Origin: Paramecium pentaurelia
Taxonomy: Eukaryota; Ciliophora; Oligohymenophorea; Peniculida; Parameciidae
Length of the DNA: 64,000 bases
NCBI GenBank assembly: GCA_905183005.1
Contig: CAJJDO010000061.1
Coordinates: 381,338 to 445,337, forward strand
Direction: 5' to 3'
Part shown: positions 11,801-24,398 of the stretch, piece after piece
Layout of the letters: the number at the start of each line of letters is the position of its first letter
Numbering within the stretch: the first letter of the stretch is position 1
The notes under the pieces: generated by a model
What the model saw: only the letters and a program-made list of their open reading frames with translations
Told to the model about the DNA's origin: nothing
The model's database searches: none
Made by a program: the position numbers and the translations under genes

Positions 11801-13293
11801 ATATACAAAGAAAATTTATAGATTTAATTAATACACCAGATGAAAAATTTTATTTTATTAGAAATTTTTAAGAATAATATAATGAATTTATTTTGGAGAA
11901 TCCTGATTTATGTGAAGAAGAAGTTTGTAAAGAAGAATTACATTAGAGAGTAGATGATTTATATGATTAATTAATAGATATAATAGATTAAAAGAGAGAT
12001 GATTTAATAGTTGAAAAATCATAAATATAAACATCTTAATTTATAGAAAATGAAATAGATCTTTATTTATTATAATTAAAGTAAATGCTAGTAATAGAAT
12101 TAGATCGAGCAACTAATTCTATTTAATTATTAAATGATTATTATGGAACATAAGAGGGAATAGAATTATAAGATATTTAACCACCTGTTGGAGAATTATA
12201 ATTGATAGATGGTGATGATCCATAAATTAGATTAGATAAATTAATAGCTGATACTTTAAGAATATTTGCTGGAGAAGAAGAGATAATAGAAGATAAAAAT
12301 AAGAAAGGAACAAAATAACCTGCAAAAAAAGAAGAGAAAAAAGGAAAAAAAGGAAAAGAAGAAGAAATTATAAAAAAAGAATTATAAAATGTAGAAGCTG
12401 TAAATGCTATCAATTTAGAAAAATAAATTTTTAAAGAAAGAGTTGATGTAATTAAAAAATATGCTTAATAAACTATTCTAAAATATAAATAAGCTGCTGA
12501 TTTATTATATTCTAAATTAGATGAATGGATTCATTATACACATTTAACTGAAATTAAAGCATTAGATGCCATATCTAATCTATTTAGAGGATATATAGAA
12601 AGAGGTGAAAGAATTTAAAAAGAACTCTAATTATAATTTGTTGATGTCATTATTAACCATGAAGTTCTAAATTTCTTAACTCCTATTCCTCCTCCTTTAA
12701 AAGCTAGAGAACCATTAAGTAAGGATAGATTTTCAATATCTCAATTATATTATTTAATTGAAGACTTAAGAGCAATCACTAGTACTCATTTGCTTATTGA
12801 TATTAAATAACTTGCATTGCTTTTATCTAGATCATCTTATGGAGTATTAAAATTAACACCATCATAATGGATGAAAGTTCTCAAAGTACTTGATCAAAAT
12901 GGGTAATTTAATTTATATATTCTATTTTTAGTTATGTGAATGTAAGATAAATTTGTACTTATTTAATCTTATTATAATCACCAACTCCAAAGGAAGAAGA
13001 ATTGAAAATCTATTAATCTTAATTAAATGGACCTTTAGTAAATAAAGAAAACTTTGTTAATACACCAGCTTGGTTTGATGAATTTGAAAAGGTTGAAGAT
13101 GAAGAAAGTATAAATTATAGTAAATCTTTTAGATACAAACTATTTTGATAGAATTATATACATAAAAGAACTTCTATTCTTTGTTCATAAAGATGAAAAT
13201 GATTAATTAGCTACAAAATACTATTTAGAAATTTTGAATGTAAAAGGAGATAGATTTATTGACTTTTTGTTCTAAAATCTTTAAGAATTATGA
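8863..13293 (+). CDS. SPEF2: SPEF2/CPC1 central-pair projection protein
   Basis: A 1,441-residue protein after introns of 25, 26, 29 and 25 nt. Domain order: an N-terminal CH-like (CLAMP/DUF1042) domain (FEHDFSNGYLFGELLSKFNQ, then LLEPTFKTLHISF and KKGVAMQLLYQL), a long charged coiled coil, an adenylate-kinase-like domain with Walker A GFAFSGKS near residue 549 and a lid-like GRRYDNHNHSLYHLDSNPP, then a helical region with a Lys/Glu-rich linker (12295-12370) and a C-terminal helical domain. This is the layout of SPEF2/CPC1/KPL2, a C1b central-pair component needed for ciliary beating. Length is close to Chlamydomonas CPC1 and somewhat shorter than vertebrate SPEF2. Frames on the opposite strand are shadows. 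Confidence 0.92.
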
Positions 13294-13432
13294 TATTTTC
13301 ATTTAGATTATATTTTATATCACAATAATTGAAATGAAGATAACAATTAAATTTATAATATATATATATATATAATTCATTTTTAAGTTGAGATTCTAGG
13401 CCTTTATATTTTCTTTATATCATTTTCATCTT

Positions 13433-14356
13433 ATGTCGCTTGTTCCTTAAATTATTATTAACAGAATGATATTTCTTACAATATTTTATCATTAGTTTAA
13501 TAATTTAAATTTAGTTCAAAATCGCATTATGAATCTAATCTATAAAGTAAGTAATCAATATATTCATTAAGTTCATTTAAACCTTAGATTATATAAATGT
13601 ATACCACTTTACTAAAATTATGTGATTAATACTTAATCTAGATTATCCAGAGTTTACAAATTTTCATTGAATAAGATTTTACTAATGATGGGTATTCGAT
13701 CTTCAGAATTTATGTTCTATTTACTAAATTCTTGTTCCACTTTTTAAATTGCTTCTATTAATTGTTTTATATTATTCATAATATTCAAAACTTTTTAAGT
13801 CAATTAACAATCCCAGTTACCAAAATTTCTCCATTACTATCTATAGTGTATTCCTAGTTCCATTAAATTGATTCAGACGACGAGGATGATTGAAAATCTA
13901 AATTAAATGGTTGAACTGACTAAATGATTTATGAACTCTAAGATTTAGATTCCTATTTTATTGGGGAGTAATCAATCATTTGAATATCTTATTAAATTAC
14001 TTAAAGTTTCTCCTTCTTTTTCACAATCATACTTTGAAGTAATTAAGAATATGGTTCTTATTCATTTTCTAAAGTTATTGAAGGTATTGGATTTTAAGAT
14101 TGATGGAATGAATGAAGAGATTCTTCAGAAACTGAATTCTCAAGTTATTATTCAACATCCTAATGCACTTAAATCTTAATCTATTCTTCAACATACTCTT
14201 CTTACTTTTACTTCAAATCAAGATCATTTACTAATATATCTCCATATCAATGATACTAATATCGTAAATCAACTCTATTACAATGTTTATGTTATTAAAG
14301 ATATTTGTGTTATTATTAAATTATTCAATAACTTATTCTGTTTGAATTTATTTTGA
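13433..14356 (+). CDS. Hypothetical protein
   Basis: Not recognised. A model with introns of 25 nt (from GTAAGTAATC near 13547), 20 nt (near 13621) and 33 nt (near 13901) gives 281 residues. The first two together keep the frame, and the third removes an in-frame TGA. Visible: hydrophobic, Cys-containing helices in the first half (FMFYLLNSCSTFQIAS, FILFIIFKTF) and a more polar second half (SFEYLIKLLKVSPSFSQSYF). The gene model is less certain than its neighbours because the unspliced frame is also open over much of the first half. Confidence 0.5.
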
Positions 14357-15059
14357 TTCCTTTCTTTTTATTTATTACCTTTAACATATGGATCCCATTC
14401 TTTTAATATTTAATAAAGAAATTATTAATAGTATTTATTAATTTAACAATTACAATACTAAACAACTCAAAAATTCTTTAATTTAATATATAAAATGTAA
14501 TTCACAAACATAAAATTTATGAATAATAATTAGTTATTTAATATCTAATAAAGAAAATTAAATTTGATTATTTTAATAATCTTAAACATATATATTTCTT
14601 AATTTTATGTTATTATATTTATCATTTATAATTTAATAACAAGTGAAATATATCAAATACCAATATTAATAAAATACTTTATTAATAATTAAATTATCAA
14701 TAGAAATAAGATATTTAATATTTAAATATTAATTACTATAAATCATTATTATAATTAACAAAATAAATAGTAAACTTTTTTATAAGGTTTGAATAACTTT
14801 ATAATAGATATGATTATTCACTTATAAATTTAATAATATATTGATTATTTTAATTAAACATTTACAACTTTTAAATAAATATTTTTATGATCCAATTATT
14901 TATTGTCAAATTTGATAACACATTTATTAATTAAGTATAAATATAAGAGATTTTTAAATGTTTTTAATTGCATTTATATATTAGTGTTGTAATGTATTAT
15001 TATTTTACATTATAAATTTAGTAAATAATTAATTCATATAATCAATTCAATATATAAAA
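14357..15059. other. AT-rich spacer
   Basis: About 700 bases of very AT-rich sequence with short open frames only (the longest starting at an ATG is about 42 codons near 14390). I see no conserved motif, repeat or RNA gene in it. Confidence 0.6.
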
Positions 15060-16242
15060 TCAAAAATATTAATTATTAATACTATCTTAGATATTAGATG
15101 CTAAATTTATGACACAAACATCCTCTTCAATTTCTTCTTAGAGAGGTAGATTGTATTCAACTTCATTCAACAATATACAATCTTCTTCAACACTCTTTTA
15201 TATAATAGTATTTGTATCTGGACAATATATAATATCTGATCCTAGATTTACTTTGTAATTCTTTTAAACAAATACTTATATAACTAAAATTAATTGAAAT
15301 ATATTTACATGTTTTATTTTATTCAAAATTTCTTGGAAATTCTTCAGCTGCTCTATAAATTAAATGATCCAAATCTGAATTAATATATGTTAATTCATTT
15401 GTCATTTAATCAAGTTCCAATTATAAGAAATCTAACTTAGAACTAATTCTTTATATCATCATACTCAATGCTACTTTACTGACAATTTATTCTGCTATTA
15501 TTCCACCAATCTTAATCATATATTAAATAATATACAAATAAACCCAAATTTAGATTACTTAATTTAGCTACTGCAACTCCTCCATTAAATAAAAATTATT
15601 TAAAAAAGGATTTCCCTGATTCTAAAAATGAATTATTTTTTATTAATCCAGTTGCACAAAACTCTTTTATCTTCTCAGTCGCAATCTCTTAAACATTTGA
15701 AATGAATCCTTTCATCTATATGTTGAATTTATATAAACATTACAATTTTATCCAAATATTTTTAATACAAAGTTTAATCCTTCTACCATGTCTAAAATTA
15801 TTAAACATTGTAATCAACAAACTTATATGTATGTATTCTCCTTAACAAATCATAAGCATATTCAACTTAAGCTTGATAATAAGACAGATGAACTGTTATC
15901 GTATCTACTTGTTTCTCTAATTTCATTTAATATAATATTACTTAAATCATTTTCAAATATGCTCTCTAATTTTTTAACATCTATTTCATATCTAACATTC
16001 AACTTCAAATCTTAATATGTAAGTTTCTTTGCATAAGCTTCTCTAACCTTTTCCAAATATCTTTAAAATAATTGCTTATCTATCTGTTTCACAAACTCAA
16101 ACCATTAATCAGGATCTAAATTTTCATAGACTACTTCTCTCCACAATGAAAATGTATTCGGCACAAAAGGTGCAGATATTATTTCATAATTTAAACAAGA
16201 CTCTGATTTCTCAATATATTTCACAATATTCTCAAAATTCAT
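15060..16242 (-). CDS. Hypothetical protein with membrane-active central segment
   Basis: About 360 residues after four introns (22, 28, 25 and 25 nt). Not recognised. The N-terminal third is helical and charged (WREVVYENLDPDQWFEFVKQ). The centre has a glycine-rich, weakly hydrophobic region (FLFNGGVAVAKLSNLNLGLF then IGGIIAEQIVSKVALSMMI) that could be a re-entrant or single membrane segment, flanked by a coiled coil (ISSKLDFLQLELDQMTNEL). The C-terminus is acidic and Cys-containing (DIIYCPDTNTIIQK). The summed exon length is in frame, which supports the splice model. Confidence 0.6.
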
Positions 16243-16606
16243 TAAATATAATATATATATAAATATTATAATAGTATTATTGTAACTTAAAATAGCTCTT
16301 TCACTTTATTCATTTATTTTCAAATCCATTTTTATTACTCCTTCAAAACTCATTTTAAAGTTAATTCATTATTTTAATTCTATGTTACTCTATTTTATTT
16401 GTATTTAGATACTATCTTTATAAAATTTCATTTATCTTCTGAATCTATTCCTTTTGTGAATTAAGACATTTTAAATAAACTAAATCATTTTAGCTTTTTC
16501 AAATATGTTCAAGCTCTTGAAATCTAATTTTCTTTTGATTATTTAAATATTTAAACATCGTCAACCAGCAAAAATTGAATTTAATATTTACATAAAAAAA
16601 TATAAT
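16243..16606. other. Spacer with an unresolved short minus-strand frame
   Basis: Holds a 42-codon minus-strand frame beginning KMIQFIQ (near 16360-16490) that might be an exon, but I could not connect it to a start codon through a plausible intron. Otherwise AT-rich and featureless. Confidence 0.3.
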
Positions 16607-16970
16607 TCACTCTTCCTCTTCATCTTTCTCTTTATGTCTATTCATATATAATCTGACCAATTATTTTGTTTTTAGTATTTTTATTTACGTTATCTTATCA
16701 CAAGGTTTTTAAGGATTGAACTTTTAATGATGAGATCTAATCTTATTAAACTTAGTATTACCTGCATTAACTAGGTGTTCTTGTTCCTATTACTTGGCTC
16801 ATTCTTTTAAATAGCCTTTAGCCTTTGTTATGATTAGCATTCTCTTATAAAAAACGAAGATATGATTCGTGTTCCTCTTATTTCCAATGTCCAGACTTCT
16901 TTTATATTTTTTTCGAACTATCCTATGCATCGCATTAGTATTTGGTAACTTCTGAATCGATTAAAGGCAT
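16607..16970 (-). CDS. Short Myb/SANT-domain protein
   Basis: 112 residues with one 25 nt intron. A single SHAQKYF-like Myb repeat fills the middle: GHWKQEEHESYLRFLQE, then IGTRTPSQCR|SHHQKFNP, with the intron splitting the QCR codon (phase 2). Such domains bind DNA in transcription regulators. A basic then Glu-rich tail follows (MNRHKEKDEEEE). It is paralogous to the gene at 30940-31741, which has its intron at the identical codon. This copy lacks the long Gln-rich tail of the other, so it is likely a minimal DNA-binding protein. Confidence 0.85.
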
Positions 16971-18253
16971 TACTTTGTAATTTAAATTAATTATATATAC
17001 CAAGATTTTATTAGTATTCTGAATCATTATATAATCATTTAATCTCATCATCTGTTTATTTCAAATTTATCATTCTCTATTGATCATTAGAATGCATATG
17101 AATTCTAATTTATTTCTAAATTATTATTAGAGTTTCATTAATATATACTTTTTACGTATTTCATTATACTTAACAAAATATTGTTACCGAAATGTTACTT
17201 AACTTGAATAATTAAATAAAGCTTTTATAATTATAATCATAATATCATATTTAAATCAATTATTTTAATACATCAAATAAGATTTAAAACATTTTTTTTT
17301 TTATGAAACTATTCTCTAAATAATAATATAAATTTAAGATAAATGATCTTTTAGATGTATATTATTACTCTAATTTTGTAATTATTTATCTAATCCAAAA
17401 ATAACGAATTTGTTATTAATATATAATATTATATAAATAACATCAAATCAATAAAATTCTTAAAGATGGGTACATAATAAATTAAAATGATTATTAGAAG
17501 ATACCACAATCAAATTCAATATATACTCATAATTAATAATAAAATAATCACAGTAAATAATATTATCAATTAAGGAATGTTAATAGTATTCTCATGAATT
17601 TATTAGTTTAATTAACTTATAGATCTAATTAATTGTCAATATAATTTATTAAACTCTTAAGGTTTTAACTTCTTTATAAATTATTAAGAAATTTTCACCA
17701 CAATAAATAATAATTGACTAAAAACTATTATAAAAGATCCACTATCTTAAAGCATTATTTGATAAATTACATATAGTGTTGATTAATTTATCACAATTTT
17801 TGAATTCAACATTGAATTTGCTAAAATAATTCTCATATATAATTATATTATTTTAATAAAATTCAAATAGAGATTAATATAATGTCATTTTAAATATTAT
17901 AAATAGTTGATTCATTCATAAATTGTATTTAATTTTAATTTCAACAAGTTATAATAATTGTAAAAATAGACAAATTAAAATTATTAGTATAAAGACTATG
18001 TCTAAATAAATTGATTTACTTTACTGTAATAATGGAAACTTTTTATGATTAAAACCTTTCTATAGAAAATGGAAAAGGATATAAAATTTATTCAATAATT
18101 TTGTGTAAATTAATAATCTTCAGATATATATAGTATATAATAAATAAATAACAATATCATGAAATTAATGTAATTAGTAGAGTAAAGTTCTAAGGGTCAT
18201 ATGAATATCTACTTTCAATTAAAATCCATTGATTATAATTTTTATATTTTATA
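16971..18253. other. AT-rich spacer
   Basis: About 1.3 kb with homopolymer A/T runs (for example near 17290) and no open frame with gene-like composition. I see no RNA gene or repeat in it. Confidence 0.55.
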
Positions 18254-20261
18254 ATGGGTACTTCACCATGTTTCAAAAAGAAGAAGAAAGAGATTACAAA
18301 GATAGGTCATCGATCATAGTTAAGCGATAAGAGCATGAGAGTAAGTGATGTTCAATTATGAGAGTTAATAAATGAAGATTTTGTAGAGTAAATAGTTGAT
18401 GATTAAATGGAGAAAGAGGAAGATGTAAATTAGATAAATAAGAATAGAACATATTATATGATTATATTGAAGGGGATTTGATTTAAGAAGGATGTAATGT
18501 TTATTGTGCATTAAATACATTGAATGGTTAGCTTTTGGCATTAAAAATTGTATAAAGTTATATGAGAATAGTTTAAACTAAGTATTTAAGATGATTTCAA
18601 CAATATTATAAATTTTGTAGACTTGTTAACAAGGTTAGAATTGAAGAATGTTCATAAAATAATAGGATGGGATTATTCAATATAAAATAATGAAGAAGTA
18701 AAAGATGAGATAAGAATATTGATGCCTTATGAAAGTGGTGGATCAATAAGTTGGTTATTGTAGAAGTTCAATTCATTTTCTAGTCAATTAGCTTTAATGT
18801 TTATGAAATAAATATTATAAGGATTAGAAGGTCTTCACAATTCTGGAATACTTCATAAGTATTATTTAAATTAAATAAGGAATTTAAAAACATCTAATGT
18901 TTTAGTAGATGGTGAAGCAAATGCTAAATTAAGTGATATCTATATCTTAAAAGATTATAAATTATCATTTTATAGTGCACCAGAATGTTTTAAAGGTTAA
19001 GAATATAGTGAATAATCTGATGTATGGAGTGCTGGTTGTATCTTTATAGAAATGTTAACAAGAGCATCACCTTGGCATCATTTATCTATAAATATCACAT
19101 TGGAATAGATTAAGATATGTATGAATTAAGGATGTATATATTGTAATTATAATAAAATAGAATTATTTCCATATTAATAAATTACTAAGAATGAAGAAAT
19201 CTTGGAAATATTCAATTCAATCTTTAAAATAAATCCCAAAGAGAGATCAACACCTTCTGAGTTACTTAATCATTCTCTTTTTAGAAGTGATTTAATATTC
19301 ATATATTATTGTAGATCTGGAAAGTGAACCCTTAAAATCTGAAATAATATCAACAAGAAGATAATTATAAAATAGACATGAAGATAGAAAATCATTCAAA
19401 ATTTAGAATAGTAATATTTCAAATTCAAGTTTACGTTATTCTATTAGAAGAAGTCATAATCCATATTCTACTAAATATCATAATGTTTTATAATAATTAA
19501 AATCTATTCATTTAGATTTTAAGAATACAAATAATCATTTAGATAGTTAATTATTATCTTATATTGATATTTAAAATGTCTTATCAAAGAAGATATAAAT
19601 AGAAAGTAAAATAAAAGAGATGGGCATATAATAAGTTAATTAAGATAAGAATGGAAATAGATAAATTAGATCTAAAGAGACATCTTCATTAAATAGATAT
19701 AATTAGACTAATGATTATTCTTTTTCAAAATAGAATAATTTAAGAATTCCAAGTTTAAACAAATCTTTAAATAGTAGTTATGATAAAATATAGACTATTA
19801 GATAAATAGATCCTAGAATTAAAACCAAAAATACTAGTGAAATTCAAAAATTAGAGGAATTAATGTATTAATAATTCTACCTAGATTAAAATGATAATAA
19901 TTCTAAACCTAATTTAAATGAAATTGAAAAAATGATGATGGAATAATTTCAATCTTCATTATTTAAATCTTCTATTAATGAATAATAACCTATTTAATAA
20001 CCAATCTAAGCAACTTCAGAAATTCTAAATTTATAATCACCTAATTATTTTGAAAAGTTAATGTAAGATTAATTTTTATAAGATAATGATTCTGAAATTG
20101 ATGAATTACAATAATTAGAAGATTTGATTAGCCAATAATTTTATTAAGATTACAAAAAATAATATATTATTAATAATAATAATGAATAAATAAATCAATA
20201 GAAAAATATTCATGAGAATTTATCAATTGTTGGTACTTATAATTTATTAAGTAGCTTTTGA
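18254..20261 (+). CDS. MAP3K-like protein kinase fold, predicted pseudokinase
   Basis: About 626 residues after five introns (22, 34, 22, 21 and 28 nt). Starts MGTSPCFKKKKK, a polybasic, possibly Gly-2-modified membrane-targeting N-terminus. Kinase region: LLALKIF (ATP lysine kept), a hinge LMPYESGGSISWLL typical of MAP3K-type kinases, LEGLHNSGILHKNLKTSNV, then LSDIYILK, SAPECFKG and SDVWSAGCIFIEML. The catalytic HRD reads HKN (Asp to Asn) and DFG reads DIY, and the glycine loop is degenerate (QEGCNVY), so catalysis is unlikely. About 300 residues of Asn/Gln/Ser-rich tail follow, probably disordered. The two 5'-most introns are the least certain part. Confidence 0.85.
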
Positions 20262-20498
20262 TTAAATTATTTAATCTCCCAAAATTAATACAATAGATGA
20301 TGATTTCCTAATAATGTTATAATGAAAATATTAATATTTGTGAATAATAATATTATTTGTTATATCAAATATATATAATATTCTATTTACTTTTCAATTT
20401 TCTAAAATAGATATTATTAATCATAATAATCATATAAATATCTAACATTACTTATAAAGATATCTTTAATAAAATACAAAAAAAAAAAAAACATAGAA

Positions 20499-21892
20499 TC
20501 ATCCCCACCAAATAGGTTTAGGTGCTTCTTAGTATTACTTCTATTGATTTTATTCATTATGATTATGTATTTTATTTACATACAGATTTTATATTTAAGA
20601 AGAAGAACTATTAATGTAAGGTATAGCATTCTGATGAATTACACTAATCTTTAAATTTTATTATTTCTCTAATAATTTCTTTTATCTAATTCTTTCCATT
20701 TCAAGCATTTAAACTGAATTAGCAATTGATTTAGATCTATCTTCATGTAATGAATTTATTTGAACTTATTATTACTATTAATATCTATCACTTTTTATTG
20801 GTGGAACAGAACAATTAGGTCTTATTTCTTTTTGATTATTATTGATTTTTGGTAAAATTGAACTATTTGCTTAATATTCATCATATGATTTATTGGTACT
20901 TTCAATTAAATATTTAGATTTTGGCAATTTCTCTTTAAGATGTTTCAAATTCTTAGGCAATTTTATAGTCTATAAAAGTACATTAGAACCAGCCTAAGAT
21001 GATTAAGTTTATTAAGAAATTCTACTTTCAGTAATAAATTATCTAGCATTTCTTAATAAAATTGGATTGCTAAGTAATTAAGCACAAGAAGGTCTTGATT
21101 TACTTTACACTTATAAACATAATCCAATAATAGTCATCAATTCTCCACTAAATTTAGATGGAATTCGTTCAAATAATCCTCTTTATACTTTCTTATACAA
21201 TCCTTCCATATTTTATGCTCTAAAAGGAGGTCTAAGTGCAGCCATCTCATATGCAACACAGCCCAAACTCCATATATCACTTTTAGCATCATATGGTTAA
21301 TCTCTCCAAACTTCAGGACTGGCATAATATGGAGTTCCTGTTTAAGTATATACTAAATCCTTTTTAGCAACTTTAGAAACATTCATATCTCCTAGTTTGT
21401 AATTGCTTTGATGCAAAAATACATTAGCTGACTTTAAATCACGATGTAAAATCTTCATTTAATGTAACGTTCGTAAGGCTAAAGATTAAGTATTAAAATA
21501 TAAATACCTAATAAAACCTAGTAAATCATTTTCCATATTTCTATTTCCTAAAAGTATTGCTTATGTTTAATATACTATTATATATGTTATTATAGATCTC
21601 CTTAATCAGCATATTCCATTACAATACACAAACATTGAGATTATTCTTCATAAAATGCTTCCTTATAACCTATAATATTTGGATGTTAGATGCTAGCCAA
21701 TATTCTAATTTCATTCAACGAGTTCTCTTTCTCTTTTTCTTTTAATTGTCCCATTCTAACTTTTTTCATTGCATATTCCTATTGATCTGATTGTCTTTTA
21801 ACTTTCAATACTGTAGAAAAAGATCCTATATTATAATTCAATCTAATATTACCTTCTCCCAACTTCTCAAAAACTATGAAGTTTTTCATCAT
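20499..21892 (-). CDS. NEK (NIMA-related) protein kinase
   Basis: 445 residues with introns of 27 and 29 nt, the first inside the glycine loop (GEGSFSTVLKV). Motifs: YAMKKVRMG, the NEK-style IRILASIQHPNIIGYKEAF, GDLQQHI, HRDLKSANVFL near residue 129, GTPYYASPEVWRDQPYD, and SDIWSLGCVAYEMAALRPPF. These are diagnostic of NIMA-related kinases, which act at basal bodies, cilia and mitosis. The DFG triplet reads DMN (LGDMNVSK), keeping the metal-binding Asp. A Ser/Gln-rich tail with a short coiled coil (LEMERIRQKKLLEK) ends PKPIWWG. Start codon is 15 bp from the divergent UBA-PUB gene. Confidence 0.93.
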
Positions 21893-21907
21893 TATAAATT
21901 TAATAAA

Positions 21908-22963
21908 ATGGAAAATCCAAAAACCTACCTTCAAGAGATGGGATTTACTGAAGAGTAAATTACAAATGCCATTAATTCAACTAATTCGACTGATATTGAG
22001 GTGTTATTATTAAATATGTATAGGTTTTGATTACATACATTGAAAGTTAAACTTCAGATAATCCATAACCATAATAATAATAAGCACCAGCTTAATAATT
22101 AGATTCAATAACAAAATATGTTAATGAAGAACATGTGGCTATTTTGATGTCTGAAGGACATTCAAAAAATGTAGCAGAAAAATCATTATTGTTCTCATAA
22201 AATTTAGGTGTGGAAGCTGCAAAAAAATGGATTGAAGAGCATAAAAATGATTAGGATTTTGAAGAGGAATTACAAATAGTTGGAACTGGCAAAAAGATAT
22301 CACCTGAAGAGGCTGCATTTAAAGCTAGAGAACTTTAATAGAAGCTTCGAGAAAAAAGGAGAATTGCTGAAGAATAGGCTGCTTTAGAATAAGAAAAAAA
22401 TAGAATTGTTTCTGGGAAAGCTATGAATGATGTTAGAAGAGAATTAGAAGAATAGAAAAAGAAATAAGAGGCATTAAGAGCAAAAAGAGAAAGAGAGCAA
22501 TTTTTAAAAGATAAATAAGAAATGGAAGAATAATTAAGAAGAGAAAAAGAAGCTAGATTTGGAAAATCTTATACTTAATCTAATCAATAATAATAGTAAT
22601 AAAAAAATTACTCTCCTATTGAATTATTTGAGTTAGGCATTAAATAAATTAAAGTAGCTTATCCACCTGATCTTATTCCTGATACTGCTTATAATTCATT
22701 ATCACTTATTTAAAAAGTTTTAGGTAAGAATAAATTAAACATTAATTTTAGAGAACATTTTTAAAAATCCTTAAGAAGAGAAGTTTCGAAAAATCTCATT
22801 AACTTCTTAAGCTTATTTGACTAAAATTGAATAAGTTTTAGGTGCTAGAAATGCTCTTGATGGATTAGGATTTTAAGAAAATAATGGATTCTATGTTTAT
22901 CAAAATGCAGATGTTTCAAATTTGCAAAAAGCCATATCTATAGTGTAGAATGAATTAAAATGA
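21908..22963 (+). CDS. UBA and PUB domain protein (predicted p97/CDC48 cofactor)
   Basis: 334 residues after introns of 23 and 28 nt. N-terminus is a UBA domain (YLQEMGFTEEQITNAI). It is followed by a second UBA-like stretch (LMSEGHSKNVAEKSLLFS), a charged Lys/Glu/Gln coiled coil (about residues 120-230) and a C-terminal PUB domain (IFKNPQEEKFRKISLTSQAY, then LGARNALDGLGFQENNGFYV). UBA binds ubiquitin and PUB binds the C-terminal tail of p97/CDC48, so an adaptor role in ubiquitin-dependent extraction is inferred. Similar to UBXN-type cofactors but I see no UBX domain. Confidence 0.85.
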
Positions 22964-22965
22964 AA

Positions 22966-23352
22966 ATGAGATAAAAATTAAAAATCATTTATTAAATAAT
23001 TGGAATTTCCTTTTGTTCATTGCATTAAAACAAGAATCAAAATATTTGTTATTAAGAAAATATTTTTTCTCTTATTTTTCTTTTGTGTATCGACATGTAT
23101 TCAAACATAATCCATTTAATTCACGGATTGTCAAACAAATTAAACCTTACAACACTGATAATTAAATTAAATACTTCTCTTGGGCTTTCCTTGTGGTAAG
23201 TAATATTACGTTGCTTTAATTTTTAATATTAATTTTATGCAGCCTCTAATGGAGGTAAAGATATAATTCTTTTTCTTGATCTTGTTGGAGATCTTGTAAA
23301 TTATCTAGTTAAACTTGATTTTAATATTTGTCTGTTTAAATCTATAGCTTGA
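22966..23352 (+). CDS. Doubtful short ORF
   Basis: 128-codon frame starting 2 bp after the UBA-PUB stop. Composition is Leu/Ile/Asn-rich and no motif is recognised. An alternative frame contains a signal-peptide-like stretch (FFLLFFFCVSTC) without an ATG, and a consensus-looking GTAAGT...GCAG interval of 47 nt lies at about 23197-23243, longer than other introns here. Either a small unresolved gene or chance. Confidence 0.2.
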
Positions 23353-24398
23353 CTTTCTGTATACATTAAAATTATTATAATTATATTAATTTTATTCATA
23401 ATATTTTATCATCATTTACTGGTTCTAATTCTATAATATTATAAATATTAATTCATTTAATTTTGTCTCATATACAATGGACATTATGTTATTCAATTTT
23501 TCATTTGTTCTTTGAAATTTATTATAATAAATTAAAAGGAAATTATGAATTTTGCTATCTAAATATTAAAATATATAATAAATATATGAATTTCATTGTA
23601 ATATATCTAAAGATATATTTATTAATTAAGTATATTCTATTAATTATTTTATTTATTAATTCTCTATTTTTTACTATTTTATATTTAATATTATTGTTTA
23701 ATTATGATTTCTATTTTTATTAAAAAAAGACATTATATTACAGAATCATAAATTGAACTATGAAAAAATGATAAAGTTTTTTTATTTCATTTATCAAATT
23801 AAATATTGAAACATAAATATATTAAATATAATACTTATGTTAATTATATTTCTTTTGAATTAATAATTAAATAGTTTATAAAGTTATGAACTCTATATAA
23901 ATATAATTTTTAAGAAGAATAAATATTATTATATTTTCAAATATTTCCTAATTTCTCTACAATTATCTTTCTTAACTATTTAATTATCAAAACATATAAC
24001 CTAAGTAATTGATTATATAAATTAATTTTAATTGCTAAAGTAAATATATTATAAATAATAAAATAATAAGTTAACATAGTCAGGTTGTCTACTTAATTTT
24101 ATATTTTTATATAAAAACATATATATATGAAATTTAGAATTATATTCAAAATACAAAAATATTTAATCAACTTTTTATTTTTTAATTTTGAAAAGTATTA
24201 ATGAAAATTACATTAGAATAAAACAATTGAATTATTACATTAAAAAATTAAAAAATAATAGAGAAATGATGTATCTATTGAGATATTTATTTTGAATTTA
24301 TTTGGTTATTTGTAATTTAAGGAGATTAATTAGTGTTAGTATTTAATTTATATAATGTAAAAATGAAAAGTGGAAAAACGATTATTAATAATTTTAAT
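23353..24398. other. AT-rich spacer
   Basis: About 1 kb with very high A/T content. A frame of about 95 codons at 23463-23750 has the Ile/Leu/Tyr/Phe composition of translated AT-rich noncoding DNA, so I do not call it a gene. Confidence 0.55.

Noticed and set aside
12177..12413. Minus-strand frame rich in Phe and Ser
   Set aside because: Antisense shadow of the Lys/Glu-rich linker of the CPC1 gene.
23463..23723. 86-residue hydrophobic frame
   Set aside because: Ile/Leu/Tyr/Phe composition typical of translated AT-rich noncoding DNA; no neighbour or motif support.
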